A stretch of 18,617 nucleotides of DNA, taken from the NCBI GenBank assembly GCA_905235345.1, contig CAJOLO010000035.1:1-18617 (forward strand), read 5' to 3'. Of this stretch, positions 7,662 to 16,207 are shown one piece after another. This DNA comes from an uncultured Lachnospiraceae bacterium. GTDB lineage: Bacteria; Bacillota; Clostridia; Lachnospirales; Lachnospiraceae. The translations under genes and the position numbers were made by a program. How positions within the stretch are numbered: position 1 is the first letter of the stretch; each line of letters opens with the position of its first letter. The notes under the pieces were generated by a model that saw only the letters and a program-made list of their open reading frames with translations, had not been told where the DNA came from and ran no database searches.

Positions 7662-10046
7662 ATGTTTTGCAGTAAATGTGGAAATGAAATATTAGAAGGC
7701 GAGAAGTTCTGCTCAAAATGTGGAACGGCAGTGCAGATGGCTGACGATACAGCTACAAAAGAAAGCGGAAACAATGATAAAAATGTTACTGAAAATGACG
7801 GCAAGAGTGGTGCCACGGAGGATAGTAAGAAAAAAGGTTGGAAACTTACGAGGCTCGTTATTACAGTCCTGATTGTTTTGATGGTTGCAGCAGGTGGTGT
7901 ATTTCTGGCAGTCAGGTTGAGTTCCGGTAAGGTAGATACATCGAGGCAGATGGTATATCTTGAAAATGAGAAATTATATTATCTGAAAGATATGACAAAG
8001 CCTGATAAAGCCATACAGGTGGCACGCATTATGGATATGGAAGAGCTTGAAGGAGCAGCATTTGATAGCGATGGAAAGTATCTGTACTATTACAGCGATG
8101 TCAATAAGAAAACGGTTAAGGCTTATGACGATGATGAGGAGGAATATTATGAATATGAAGAGTATTCCTACACATTAAGCAGGATAAAAGTGTCAAAGCT
8201 TAAGGAAAATGGCAGTCATGATAAATATGTAGAACGTATTGCAGATGGAGTCACGGAATATCATTTGGAGGATAATGGTGTCATTTATTATACGGATTAC
8301 AAGAATAGAATTATAAGGTATGAAGATGGAAAAGAAACAGACCTTAAAAAGGATGTTAAAGAGTATCATATAGATGAGGAAAAAAATGTCATGTTCTACA
8401 GTGAGGCTGTATCACAGGGATATGATGAAGATGATCTGTATTCTATAGGATACGTTAATATGGAAACCGGCGAAGATGTGCAGATTGACAAAGATATTAA
8501 TAATATATATTCATTTTCGGATAAGGGATATTATGTGTACTGGAAGCATGGGGAAAACCAATCGGCTTCACATTATAATGATGACGATTACGATGAAGAC
8601 GTGTATGATCAATCGGAAGATTTAGATGAGATAAACGGTGCTTCTGATGAAATTGCAGATGCAGATGTTGAAGAAGACTATGTGGCGGAATCTGTTTACG
8701 AAGGAGATTCCGGTGGAGATATATATGTGGCAGATGGATTAAATGAGCCTGTGCGTATTGCGAAAGATGCATACACCATACTCTCTGTTAACGATGACGG
8801 AGTTGTGTATTATGAGTATGAAAAAAACAGGCAGAGAAGACTTTATGAATTTGTGAACGATACTCATGCGGAGGAGGATGAGGGATATAAGGAACCGGAA
8901 GTTCGGGATTGCCTTGTACCTATGTCCGAGGATGAGGTTTTTGCCATAATAATGACTGATGGAATGAAGGAGGAATATCTGACAGGAAAAAAGAAAGACA
9001 AGAATAAGTTTTATGATATGTTGGAATATGATGACGTGACAGAGCTTTACTATTATTGTGAATATTTTTATGACATGGAATCCGAAGAGGATGAAACATT
9101 TTATTACTATGACAAAGACGAAAAACAGTGGTATCTATACGACACAAATAAATACGAGGAACTGGAAAGTGCGTATGAAGATGCTTTTGACCGAATAGAA
9201 CTGCGGCGATATCTGAAGACACAAAGCTTAAATTCATATGAATATGATGTGTGTCGTGCATCAGCGTCTTTAGATGAAGAGATTGTGGCAGAGAGGGTTT
9301 CTGATGCATCTGTCGATATGGATGGAAAAGTTATCATGTACAGCAGAGAGAATGCGGAAACTTCAAAAACGGATATAGAAAGTTTACTTGATACTTGGTT
9401 CGGAAGGGAGTCAACGGGTGTATATGATTTCTTGCAAAATAAATACAGTGGAAGATATGAGAGATACTATAGGATAGACCTTGGCGAAGAACAGAAATCA
9501 GAGGATTACGGCGATATATATGTTTCATCATTCAATGATAACAGTGTGGTTTTTGCACAAATGGATGGAGAAAAGTATAACCTTTACTATTCGGAGATTA
9601 CAGATGGTTCTTTGACGGAGTTTAAGCAGATTACTGATGATTCATACGCAGATGGAAGTATATGGATAGATGGTACGTTGTACTATTATGAGAATAATGA
9701 TACGGCGAAAACGATCAGTCTTTGCAAGTATGAAAATGGAGAAAGTACTGTTGTCAGAGAAAACACGGGTTTTTCGTTAGGAATTACATCAGACTCCATG
9801 CTGATTCAGAAGGACACGGATCTGGAAATGTACGATATGTCAGGTCAGACTATAAGAATTGCAAGAGATGTATCGGATTATACATATCTGTCCAGGAATC
9901 TGATCCTATACACATCGGATGGAGATCTGTATCTGTATACTCCGGATGACAGTAAGCTTAAGGTTACCAATGATATAAGCGGGTATCTTATATATATGGA
10001 GCAGAAAGGGGAGAGGGAAAAAGTATACAAGGTTCCGATAGAATAG
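7662..10046 (+). CDS. Zinc-ribbon, single-pass membrane protein with large acidic extracytoplasmic propeller-like domain
   Basis: A 794-residue protein of unknown function. The N-terminus is a cytoplasmic zinc ribbon (C3, C6, C17, C20; MFCSKCG...FCSKCG). After a polar linker and a basic KKKGWK patch, one transmembrane helix spans about 63-85, so the positive-inside rule places the remaining 700 residues outside. That part is built of repeated short strands (KLYYLKD, YLYYYSD, VIYYTDYKN, YVYWKHG, TLYYYENND), as in DUF5050/beta-propeller-type domains, and is rich in Asp, Glu and Tyr. Residues about 304-350 form a strongly acidic low-complexity insert. The start has AAGGAG at 7646-7651 with a 10-nt spacer. 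The gene is followed 104 nt later by a secreted GLUG protein. The zinc-ribbon-plus-helix layout recurs at 12068, so the two may do related jobs. The propeller assignment is inferred from strand spacing only. Confidence 0.75.
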   Translation: MFCSKCGNEILEGEKFCSKCGTAVQMADDTATKESGNNDKNVTENDGKSGATEDSKKKGWKLTRLVITVLIVLMVAAGGVFLAVRLSSGKVDTSRQMVYLENEKLYYLKDMTKPDKAIQVARIMDMEELEGAAFDSDGKYLYYYSDVNKKTVKAYDDDEEEYYEYEEYSYTLSRIKVSKLKENGSHDKYVERIADGVTEYHLEDNGVIYYTDYKNRIIRYEDGKETDLKKDVKEYHIDEEKNVMFYSEAVSQGYDEDDLYSIGYVNMETGEDVQIDKDINNIYSFSDKGYYVYWKHGENQSASHYNDDDYDEDVYDQSEDLDEINGASDEIADADVEEDYVAESVYEGDSGGDIYVADGLNEPVRIAKDAYTILSVNDDGVVYYEYEKNRQRRLYEFVNDTHAEEDEGYKEPEVRDCLVPMSEDEVFAIIMTDGMKEEYLTGKKKDKNKFYDMLEYDDVTELYYYCEYFYDMESEEDETFYYYDKDEKQWYLYDTNKYEELESAYEDAFDRIELRRYLKTQSLNSYEYDVCRASASLDEEIVAERVSDASVDMDGKVIMYSRENAETSKTDIESLLDTWFGRESTGVYDFLQNKYSGRYERYYRIDLGEEQKSEDYGDIYVSSFNDNSVVFAQMDGEKYNLYYSEITDGSLTEFKQITDDSYADGSIWIDGTLYYYENNDTAKTISLCKYENGESTVVRENTGFSLGITSDSMLIQKDTDLEMYDMSGQTIRIARDVSDYTYLSRNLILYTSDGDLYLYTPDDSKLKVTNDISGYLIYMEQKGEREKVYKVPIE

Positions 10047-10150
10047 CTTTGCTAAATATTATCAGATAAATGCAATAATCTTAATGGAAAAATAATAAGT
10101 TTGTTAAGCTGAAGATGGTTTAACAATATGCAAAAAAGAGGAGGATAAAT

Positions 10151-11953
10151 ATGCGTAGAATAATAAAAAAGAGATGTTATATTTGTGTAATGCTAATAGC
10201 GTTATTGTTTATGGGCGTGGTGGCGTCTGAGATGGAAGTATTAGCTTCTGTATTTGAGCTTAAGGAGACAGAGATCAACAGGTATGGTGAACCTGACCTT
10301 GTGATCTCCAATGCAAGAGAATTTTCGGAGTTTGCGAATAACATAAGTAATGGAAATGACTATTCAGGTAAGCTGATAGTGCTGTCGGCTGATATCGTAT
10401 ATGACGGGGTGTCGGTCAATAACTATATACCTGCTTCGGGAAGTTTTAAAGGTATTCTTGATGGAATGGGACATAGTATATCAGGTATTGATGTAACGGA
10501 TAAATCCTATGCTGCTCTTTTTAAAGAAGTGTCTTCAAGCGGCATTGTGAAAAATGTGACATTGAGTAACTCATCATTTCAGGGAGACTCTTATGTATCC
10601 GGCATTGCAGCAGTGAATAATGGTGTGATAGAAAATTGTGTGGTGACAGGCTGTAAGCTTAATACAAAAGGAAACTATGGTCAATGCCTTGGTGGGATTG
10701 CAGGATATAGTGGGGGAACGATCAGGAATTGTTATACATATAATACCACATTGGTAAACGGAGGAATCTATAACTATACCTATGTGGGTGGGATTGTAGG
10801 GGAGCTTGAAGGCAATATATTTAACTGCTGCAATCAGGCATCGATCTCTTCAGGAGGTGGCTATGTGGGTGGAATTGCCGGTATAGTGAGGCAGAGCTCA
10901 AGTATTGAGAATTGTTATAATACAGGGAAGCTGACAAAGACGGGAAATGGAGGTGGCTATGTGGGTGGAATTGCCGGATTCGTTAGCAATGGTATTGTAG
11001 CCCACTGCTATACATCGACCGCATCAAGTCCCATGAACTTCGGCTCCATGAAGGGTACTGAACGCGATAACAAGGCGTACAGTGAAGCAGACATGAAATC
11101 AGCCACATTCTTAAAGCTGCTAAATACCAATCGCGGTTCCCATACTGACTGGGCAATATGGGAGATACGTTCAGAGTCGGCTTATCCGCTTCCTGTTAAG
11201 GCAAAGGATATTACTAAGTGTACGGCTACTCTTTCTGCTGTAAAAACGTCATATAATTTTGAGGAACAAAAACCGACGGTTAAGGTTACCGATAATGGAG
11301 CAACGCTTAATGAAGGTATGGATTACAACATAATTTATCCGGAGGATATGACAAAACCGGGAACGAAGACAATAATTGTGGACAGTGCCGGCACATATTA
11401 TGGAAGAATTGAGCTTACTTATACAATTGAGAAGGCAGAACAACAGCTTTTATGTGCAACAGCTTATTCAAAGATATATAATGAGAGTTCATTTAGTTTG
11501 GGAGTTAAGCATTCTTTAGGAAATGGAGAGGTGACTTATACAAGCTCCAATCAGAAAGCAGCGACGGTTAATGGCAATGGTTATGTAAGCCCTGTGGGTA
11601 TCGGTAAAACAATTATAAAAGTAAACGCAGCGGAAACGGAATACTTTAAAGCGTCATCTGTTCAGATATCAGTTACAATAAAGCCTGTTAAGGTTAATGT
11701 ATATAGCGCGTTTAAGAAAAATGGAAAGATTTCGCTATATTGGACAAGGGATTACAAGGCGAAGGGATATGAAGTACAATATTCGACAGACAAGAAGTTT
11801 AAGAAAGATGTCACAAAGGTCATAGTAAAGAAAAGTAAAAAGACTTCATATAAGAGTAAGAAGGTAAAACGAGGAAAGAGCTATTATGTCAGAGTGCGTG
11901 CATATAAGGGTAATGTATATGGTGCGTGGAGTAAAGCCATCAAAGTGAAATAG
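10151..11953 (+). CDS. Secreted GLUG-repeat surface protein with Ig-like and Fn3-like domains
   Basis: A 600-residue exported protein. ATG 10151 has GAGGAGG at 10138-10144 with a 6-nt spacer. The signal peptide is residues 1-32 (RRIIKKR, hydrophobic core, then VLA). Residues about 48-290 form a right-handed beta-helix-like region with GLUG-type repeats: YVSGIAA at 148, LGGIAGY at 180, YVGGIVG at 211, YVGGIAG at 238 and YVGGIAG at 270, each followed by an 'I.NCY' strand. Residues about 350-500 contain Ig-like segments (KTSYNFEEQKPTVKV; ATVNGNGYVSPVGIGKT). The last 90 residues are an Fn3-like domain (GYEVQYSTDKKF...YYVRVRAYK...WSKAIKVK) similar to the end of the CAP protein at 5962. GLUG proteins are extracellular, and some sit next to peptidases or adhesins; no catalytic motif is seen here. 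No sortase or SLH anchor is visible. Confidence 0.82.
   Translation: MRRIIKKRCYICVMLIALLFMGVVASEMEVLASVFELKETEINRYGEPDLVISNAREFSEFANNISNGNDYSGKLIVLSADIVYDGVSVNNYIPASGSFKGILDGMGHSISGIDVTDKSYAALFKEVSSSGIVKNVTLSNSSFQGDSYVSGIAAVNNGVIENCVVTGCKLNTKGNYGQCLGGIAGYSGGTIRNCYTYNTTLVNGGIYNYTYVGGIVGELEGNIFNCCNQASISSGGGYVGGIAGIVRQSSSIENCYNTGKLTKTGNGGGYVGGIAGFVSNGIVAHCYTSTASSPMNFGSMKGTERDNKAYSEADMKSATFLKLLNTNRGSHTDWAIWEIRSESAYPLPVKAKDITKCTATLSAVKTSYNFEEQKPTVKVTDNGATLNEGMDYNIIYPEDMTKPGTKTIIVDSAGTYYGRIELTYTIEKAEQQLLCATAYSKIYNESSFSLGVKHSLGNGEVTYTSSNQKAATVNGNGYVSPVGIGKTIIKVNAAETEYFKASSVQISVTIKPVKVNVYSAFKKNGKISLYWTRDYKAKGYEVQYSTDKKFKKDVTKVIVKKSKKTSYKSKKVKRGKSYYVRVRAYKGNVYGAWSKAIKVK
10853..10977 (+). repeat. 29-bp direct repeat inside the GLUG gene
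   Basis: The same 29 bases occur at 10853-10881 and 10949-10977, exactly 96 nt (32 codons) apart, encoding GGYVGGIAG both times. This points to recent duplication or conversion of one GLUG repeat unit and permits in-frame unit loss or gain. Confidence 0.9.
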
Positions 11954-12067
11954 TTATAATTACGTGACGATGATATTATGTGCTTTCCTTAGAGGAGCAT
12001 ATCTCTTATTGGTAGTAGTTTCCTGTAATACAATAACGTTTTAGTGATTTATATAAGGAGAAAGCAT

Positions 12068-13087
12068 ATGTATTGTACAAAATGTGGAAAAGAGATAAAA
12101 GAAGAAGCCTTGTTCTGTACTTTTTGCGGACAGAAGGTGATACCGACAGAAGTGAGAGAAAGAGAAGTGGTGTCGGTTAACGAAAGGGTAAATGAATCTG
12201 TATCTGTAGAAGCTAATAAAAAGATTGCTTTGATAATATGTATTGTGGCAGGTGCATTACTGCTCGCTGTGGTGATTATGGCTTTGGTGTCCGATCATGA
12301 TAAGTATGATAATGAAGGTATGTCTGTAACCACAGAGGAGAGGATAATTGAAGTGTCCGAGGAGACTGAAGAGGAAATTGTCGCAACTGAAGAGGAGGCG
12401 GTGGAAGTTGTAAACAGTGAAGAAATATCTTCACAGATATGGTATGATGCATATAATGATCAGCTTCCGACAGGGCTTCTGAGTGATAATGTGGAGGATA
12501 CAGATCACCAATATTTGGCTCCGGTTAAATTTTGTGATTTGAATAATGACAAAATTCCTGAAATATATTTAGGAACGCTTGCAGCAAATTATTTTATATA
12601 CTTAGATAAGGAAATGAAATTACATGAAGATATTATAGGTGATATAGTATGGGTAAAAGCGGATAAATCATTTATAGCAAAATCTATTGCTATATCCGTA
12701 GATAATCCGTATGATTACACAACTTATGAATATGACGAGAATTCCGGTATATACCAAAAAGGGAATGTGTTATATATTAATCCGGATTCTGAGTATATTA
12801 ATTCATCATATAATGATGATGATTTTGAATATCTTAATAATGCAAAAATTAAGATTAATGACACAGATTACGAATCTCTCGAGGAAGCTTTAACAGTATA
12901 TTGTGCTGAATATGCAGAAGTTACACAGGTCGAGGGCAATAAGTTGGATTGGAATATAGAAAATAGTGTAAATAACTTTGAAAGCTTCAAGCTCGCAGAG
13001 GTTGACAGTCTTAGTAAGGTATCTGCAAAACTACAGGAGCTTGCGGGAATATCCAAGGCTGACGAAAAATATGTTGTAGAACCATAA
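12068..13087 (+). CDS. Zinc-ribbon, single-pass membrane protein with unknown extracytoplasmic domain
   Basis: A 339-residue protein of unknown function. The zinc ribbon at the N-terminus (C3, C6, C17, C20; MYCTKCG...FCTFCG) precedes a charged linker and one transmembrane helix at about 53-74. A Glu-rich stalk (about 85-120) leads to an extracytoplasmic domain of about 210 residues. Within it, FCDLNNDKIPEIYLG is a calcium-loop-like motif of the kind seen in dockerin/FG-GAP-type repeats. ATG 12068 was chosen because GGAG (12057-12060) lies 7 nt upstream. The in-frame upstream start at 12044 would add eight residues ahead of the zinc ribbon and lacks a ribosome site. The topology repeats that of the 7662 protein, but the outer domain is much smaller and different. 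The preceding 114-nt gap shows no clear terminator or strong promoter, so co-transcription with the GLUG gene is possible. Confidence 0.75.
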   Translation: MYCTKCGKEIKEEALFCTFCGQKVIPTEVREREVVSVNERVNESVSVEANKKIALIICIVAGALLLAVVIMALVSDHDKYDNEGMSVTTEERIIEVSEETEEEIVATEEEAVEVVNSEEISSQIWYDAYNDQLPTGLLSDNVEDTDHQYLAPVKFCDLNNDKIPEIYLGTLAANYFIYLDKEMKLHEDIIGDIVWVKADKSFIAKSIAISVDNPYDYTTYEYDENSGIYQKGNVLYINPDSEYINSSYNDDDFEYLNNAKIKINDTDYESLEEALTVYCAEYAEVTQVEGNKLDWNIENSVNNFESFKLAEVDSLSKVSAKLQELAGISKADEKYVVEP

Positions 13088-13091
13088 GTAT

Positions 13092-13108
13092 AAGTGTGAT
13101 ATACTGTA
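13092..13108 (+). promoter_or_regulatory. Candidate extended -10 promoter for the LytTR-FHA/kinase genes
   Basis: TGATATACT (TGn plus TATACT at 13100-13105) lies just after the stop of the zinc-ribbon gene and about 110 nt before ATG 13216. It matches the string at 2470-2486 in 15 of 17 positions. No clear -35 is present. If active, the hairpin at 13141-13165 would lie inside the transcript's leader. Confidence 0.4.
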
Positions 13109-13140
13109 CTATGTTTGGAAAAGACATTTTCCATTGTTAT

Positions 13141-13165
13141 TCAAGAACGCTTTATGCGTTCTTGA
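13141..13165 (+). terminator. Terminator or attenuator hairpin between zinc-ribbon gene and LytTR-FHA gene
   Basis: A perfect 10-bp stem (13141-13150 with 13156-13165), loop TTTAT, followed by TTTAT rather than a long T-run. It could terminate the zinc-ribbon transcript. If the promoter at 13092 is real, it could instead act as an attenuator or leader hairpin for the kinase genes. Confidence 0.55.
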
Positions 13166-13215
13166 TTTATAATGCGCATCTGACGAGTTACACATTATTT
13201 GAAAGGTAAGATACT

Positions 13216-14361
13216 ATGATTAAGATTGGAGTATGCGTTAAGGAAAAAGCTCTTGAAAAATATATAGTAAGGTTGTTCAAAGGAATGCTGCCGGAACAGG
13301 AGCAGTATGAGTTTGTAAGTCTTCCGGTAAATGCACTTATCGGCAGGGAGACAGAGATGTTTGAAGGATATCCGGTATTTATCGTCGACGAGAGCATATT
13401 CCATGATGAGGGTATAGAAACAGTAGAGTATCTGTCACGGATAAGACCGGAGACAGATATTATTATGGTTGAAGGAGAGAAGGAGAATAATATCTCCGGT
13501 AAAAAGTATCATGTGTTTGCGTATCATATGAGAAGACTTAAGCAGAACGAACTGGCAGGGCTGCTAAGACAGAGCTTGAAAAGAGTCTCTGAAAATCCAA
13601 GAGATATCGTTATTAAGTCAGACGGGGAAGAGATAACAATACCGATTAATAATATATTATATGCAGAGAGCAGGAACAGGCATATCATTCTTCACACGAT
13701 AACGGGTGAATATGAATATGGGGAAAAGATGTATGTGCTGGAAGATCTTCTCGAATCCGAAGGTTTTGTGAGATGTCACCAGAGTTTTATGGTTGCAAAG
13801 CAGTATGTGACGGACATTGACAGCAGAGGAATATGGCTTGAGCAGGAGTGTATACCGGTAGGACGAACATATAAGGATCAGGTGGCAAAGGAGTTTATCG
13901 AAGTAGCAGACGATGAGTATGTTCGCAAAACAGATAATGTATGCATTAAAAGCGTAAGTGCAGCTTTGGACTGTGAAGAACGGAGTGCAGATTCTTTAGA
14001 GGGGATTATCGTAAAACGAGGTGCGTCAGATGACGGAAAGAAGACGGAGAAACAGGGCGTGCTTATCGGAGTAAAGGGAATACATAAGGGAGTAAAATTT
14101 CATTTTCGTCCGGAGGAGAGAATATTGGTGGGAAGAAGTGAGAAAGCGGCAGATATCGTTATTAATCAGCCGCTTGCAAGCAGGATTCATTGTGTGATTG
14201 TATTTCATGAATCAGATAACAGTTATGAGGTTGTGGATTTTTCTAAGAATGGAACATTTTTACAGGATAAGAAACGTCTTGCTCCGGATACAGGTTATAT
14301 ATTAAAGTCTGGCACTGAGATAAGTTTCGGGGATTGTGATAACGTGTATAGGCTTGGGTAG
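13216..14361 (+). CDS. LytTR DNA-binding protein fused to an FHA domain, with degenerate receiver-like N-terminus
   Basis: A 381-residue cytoplasmic regulator. Residues 1-120 have the strand/helix rhythm of a response-regulator receiver (VFIVDES with D58; a DIIMV strand at 81-85) but lack the usual acidic pair near the N-terminus (IGVCVKE). Residues 129-228 are a LytTR DNA-binding domain: IVIKSDGEEITIP, ILYAESRNRHI, the FVRCHQSFMV signature and the IPVGRTYKD end. Residues about 280-381 are an FHA phosphothreonine-binding domain with the conserved GRSE (306-309), SRIH (322-325) and KNGTF (344-348) motifs. The usual LytTR protein is receiver plus LytTR; adding an FHA domain is uncommon. The kinase starts 5 nt downstream, so the protein is probably a target or reader of that kinase. 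ATG 13216 has GAAAGG 9 nt upstream. The domain calls are firm; the regulatory role is inferred. Confidence 0.88.
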   Translation: MIKIGVCVKEKALEKYIVRLFKGMLPEQEQYEFVSLPVNALIGRETEMFEGYPVFIVDESIFHDEGIETVEYLSRIRPETDIIMVEGEKENNISGKKYHVFAYHMRRLKQNELAGLLRQSLKRVSENPRDIVIKSDGEEITIPINNILYAESRNRHIILHTITGEYEYGEKMYVLEDLLESEGFVRCHQSFMVAKQYVTDIDSRGIWLEQECIPVGRTYKDQVAKEFIEVADDEYVRKTDNVCIKSVSAALDCEERSADSLEGIIVKRGASDDGKKTEKQGVLIGVKGIHKGVKFHFRPEERILVGRSEKAADIVINQPLASRIHCVIVFHESDNSYEVVDFSKNGTFLQDKKRLAPDTGYILKSGTEISFGDCDNVYRLG

Positions 14362-14366
14362 ACAAT

Positions 14367-16052
14367 ATGAGTGAGAGAGCACTGAAACCGAATACAATTA
14401 TAAATGAGCACTACGTGATAGAGAATGTGATTGGCGAGGGAGGCTTTGGAATCACCTATCGTGTGCGTGATACGGAAAGTGATACGGAATATGCGGTAAA
14501 GGAGTATTTTCCACTACAGACAGCATTTCGTAGTGCAGATACGGGAAAAGTCTGCGTGTATGGTGTGCATGACGTACAAGATGTTTCCCAAGAAAGAGTC
14601 GTATCCGGCAGAACGGAATTCGTAAATCAGACTGAAAAGTCAGAAGATATCTATGAGAAAGACCGAACGCAAAGAGAATTTGACAACGGACTTGCAAGAT
14701 TTCAGAGAGAGGCAGAAGTATTGCAGGAGTATCGATATCTCAAGGGAATTGTACGGGTATGTGATACTTTTTTGGAAAATAATACTGCCTATATCGTAAT
14801 GGAATATATTGATGGAATAACATTGAAGAATTATGTTTCATTATATGGAGGCTTTGAATATGACGAGCTTATCGATATGCTTACTCCGATTATGAAATCT
14901 CTTGCTACACTCCACAGACACGGACTGATACATCGTGATATAAGTCCGGATAATATCATGATAGGTATGGACAATGAAGTGTATCTGATAGATTTCGGTT
15001 CTGCAAAGGAGGTGGAGCCGGGAAAGACTGCCACAGTCCTGTTAAAGGCAGGATATGCCCCGCCGGAGCAATACCTGTATGATGGAAAGCTCGGGGCGTG
15101 GACAGATGTGTATGGGCTATGCGGAACCATATACACTGCACTTGGAGGCGGTGTACCGATTGATGCTGTGGCAAGATTGCAGGGAAAAGAATTGATTTCT
15201 CTTAATGACAAGGGGATTAAGATTGCTGACTGGCAATGGAGAGCGATTGAAAAAGGAATGAGCATAAGAACTGCTGAGCGCTTGAGGGATATGGTGGAGC
15301 TGCTTAGTGCGTTGACTATTCCGCCGAATGATGAGGATATTGTAACTGTATATGGTGATGGGAATGAGGAGATAAGGCAGCTTGCATTGGATTCTGAAGA
15401 GGGAGACACACAGAAAGCAGTTCGGTCATATAAAGTTTTCGGTTTGTTTCTGGCTATGGCTTTGGTACTTGCAGGTGGAATATATGCAGTATTTAATAGT
15501 GTGAATAATCGTGATGCTGATATAGCTTCCGGTGTCGGAGATAACGTAGCGTCGGATGTATATAGCAGTGAGGACGGTGTAAAAACTTCAGAAGAGTACG
15601 GCAATGAAGATGGGACGGATACTTCGGGTGATAATGACAGTGGTGAAAATGCTGAGACTGAGAGGTTGTGTGAGATGCCTGACGTGACCGGTATGAGTAA
15701 TTCAGAGGCATATAAGACAATAAGGGAGGCTGACGGGAAGATACATATTAACACTCGGAGAAGCTATAGCGATGATGTGCCTTCGGGAATTGTTATTTCA
15801 CAGGATGTGGAGCCTGCTACACGATATAATGAGGGTGCTATTTCGGAGGTGACTATTATGGTGAGCATGGGAACAGATTCTGATAAAGCTACAGCAACAG
15901 ACAGTGAATCCGGTAACGGAAGTACGGATAATGGCGGGGCAGGTAATGCGAATAATACGAATAAGAGTAACACGAACAATAATTCAAAAGAGAAAGATTA
16001 CAATGTGAAAAGTGATGGGAATGAGTCGGTGGATTTTTATCTTGATGATTGA
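14367..16052 (+). CDS. Membrane Ser/Thr protein kinase (KEYFP type) with extracellular PASTA-like domain
   Basis: A 561-residue Hanks-type kinase. The kinase domain is complete: glycine loop GEGGFGITY (23-31), catalytic K45 in AVKEYFP, helix-C E115 (FQREAEVL), HRD 189-191 with N196 in HRDISPDN, DFG 209-211 and APPE 231-234. GFGITY and KEYFP mark a common bacterial subgroup. Between KEYFP and the helix-C segment (FDNGLARF) lies a long charged insert, about 50-104. A juxtamembrane stretch leads to one transmembrane helix (about 355-376). Outside are an acidic linker, one PASTA-like domain (about 436-500: MPDVTGMSNSEAYKTI ... VISQDVEP ... VTIMVSMG) and an Asn/Ser-rich tail. PASTA domains in this family bind peptidoglycan fragments or lipid II. 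It starts 5 nt after the LytTR-FHA stop with only a weak ribosome site, so translation is probably coupled. No PP2C phosphatase is present in the window. Confidence 0.93.
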   Translation: MSERALKPNTIINEHYVIENVIGEGGFGITYRVRDTESDTEYAVKEYFPLQTAFRSADTGKVCVYGVHDVQDVSQERVVSGRTEFVNQTEKSEDIYEKDRTQREFDNGLARFQREAEVLQEYRYLKGIVRVCDTFLENNTAYIVMEYIDGITLKNYVSLYGGFEYDELIDMLTPIMKSLATLHRHGLIHRDISPDNIMIGMDNEVYLIDFGSAKEVEPGKTATVLLKAGYAPPEQYLYDGKLGAWTDVYGLCGTIYTALGGGVPIDAVARLQGKELISLNDKGIKIADWQWRAIEKGMSIRTAERLRDMVELLSALTIPPNDEDIVTVYGDGNEEIRQLALDSEEGDTQKAVRSYKVFGLFLAMALVLAGGIYAVFNSVNNRDADIASGVGDNVASDVYSSEDGVKTSEEYGNEDGTDTSGDNDSGENAETERLCEMPDVTGMSNSEAYKTIREADGKIHINTRRSYSDDVPSGIVISQDVEPATRYNEGAISEVTIMVSMGTDSDKATATDSESGNGSTDNGGAGNANNTNKSNTNNNSKEKDYNVKSDGNESVDFYLDD

Positions 16053-16195
16053 GATAAGACGTCGTATGAAATAATAGATATAGAAGAATAAACGTAAACT
16101 TGTGGAAAACTATGTAAAACAAGTATCTTTAAGCTCATTTATACGTATTAAAATGTAATATACGCAGATTATTCTATGACTTGTGGTTTCTGTGT

Positions 16196-16201
16196 TATTA
16201 T
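16196..16201 (+). promoter_or_regulatory. Candidate extended -10 promoter driving the structured leader
   Basis: TGTTATTAT gives a TGn extension with TATTAT at 16196-16201. Transcription from here would start near 16208, exactly where the hairpin-rich segment begins. No good -35 is seen. The 16053-16195 stretch upstream is AT-rich and shows nothing else I can support. Confidence 0.33.
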
Positions 16202-16207
16202 ATATCT

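Noticed and set aside
12044..12067. Upstream start for the second zinc-ribbon protein
   Set aside because: It would place eight extra residues before the Met-x-Cys zinc ribbon and would use the real ribosome site as coding sequence.
14831..15754. 307-codon antisense ORF
   Set aside because: It lies wholly opposite the kinase gene, whose catalytic motifs are intact in the + frame. Its translation is Ser/Pro/Ile-rich shadow sequence with no recognisable domain or ribosome site.
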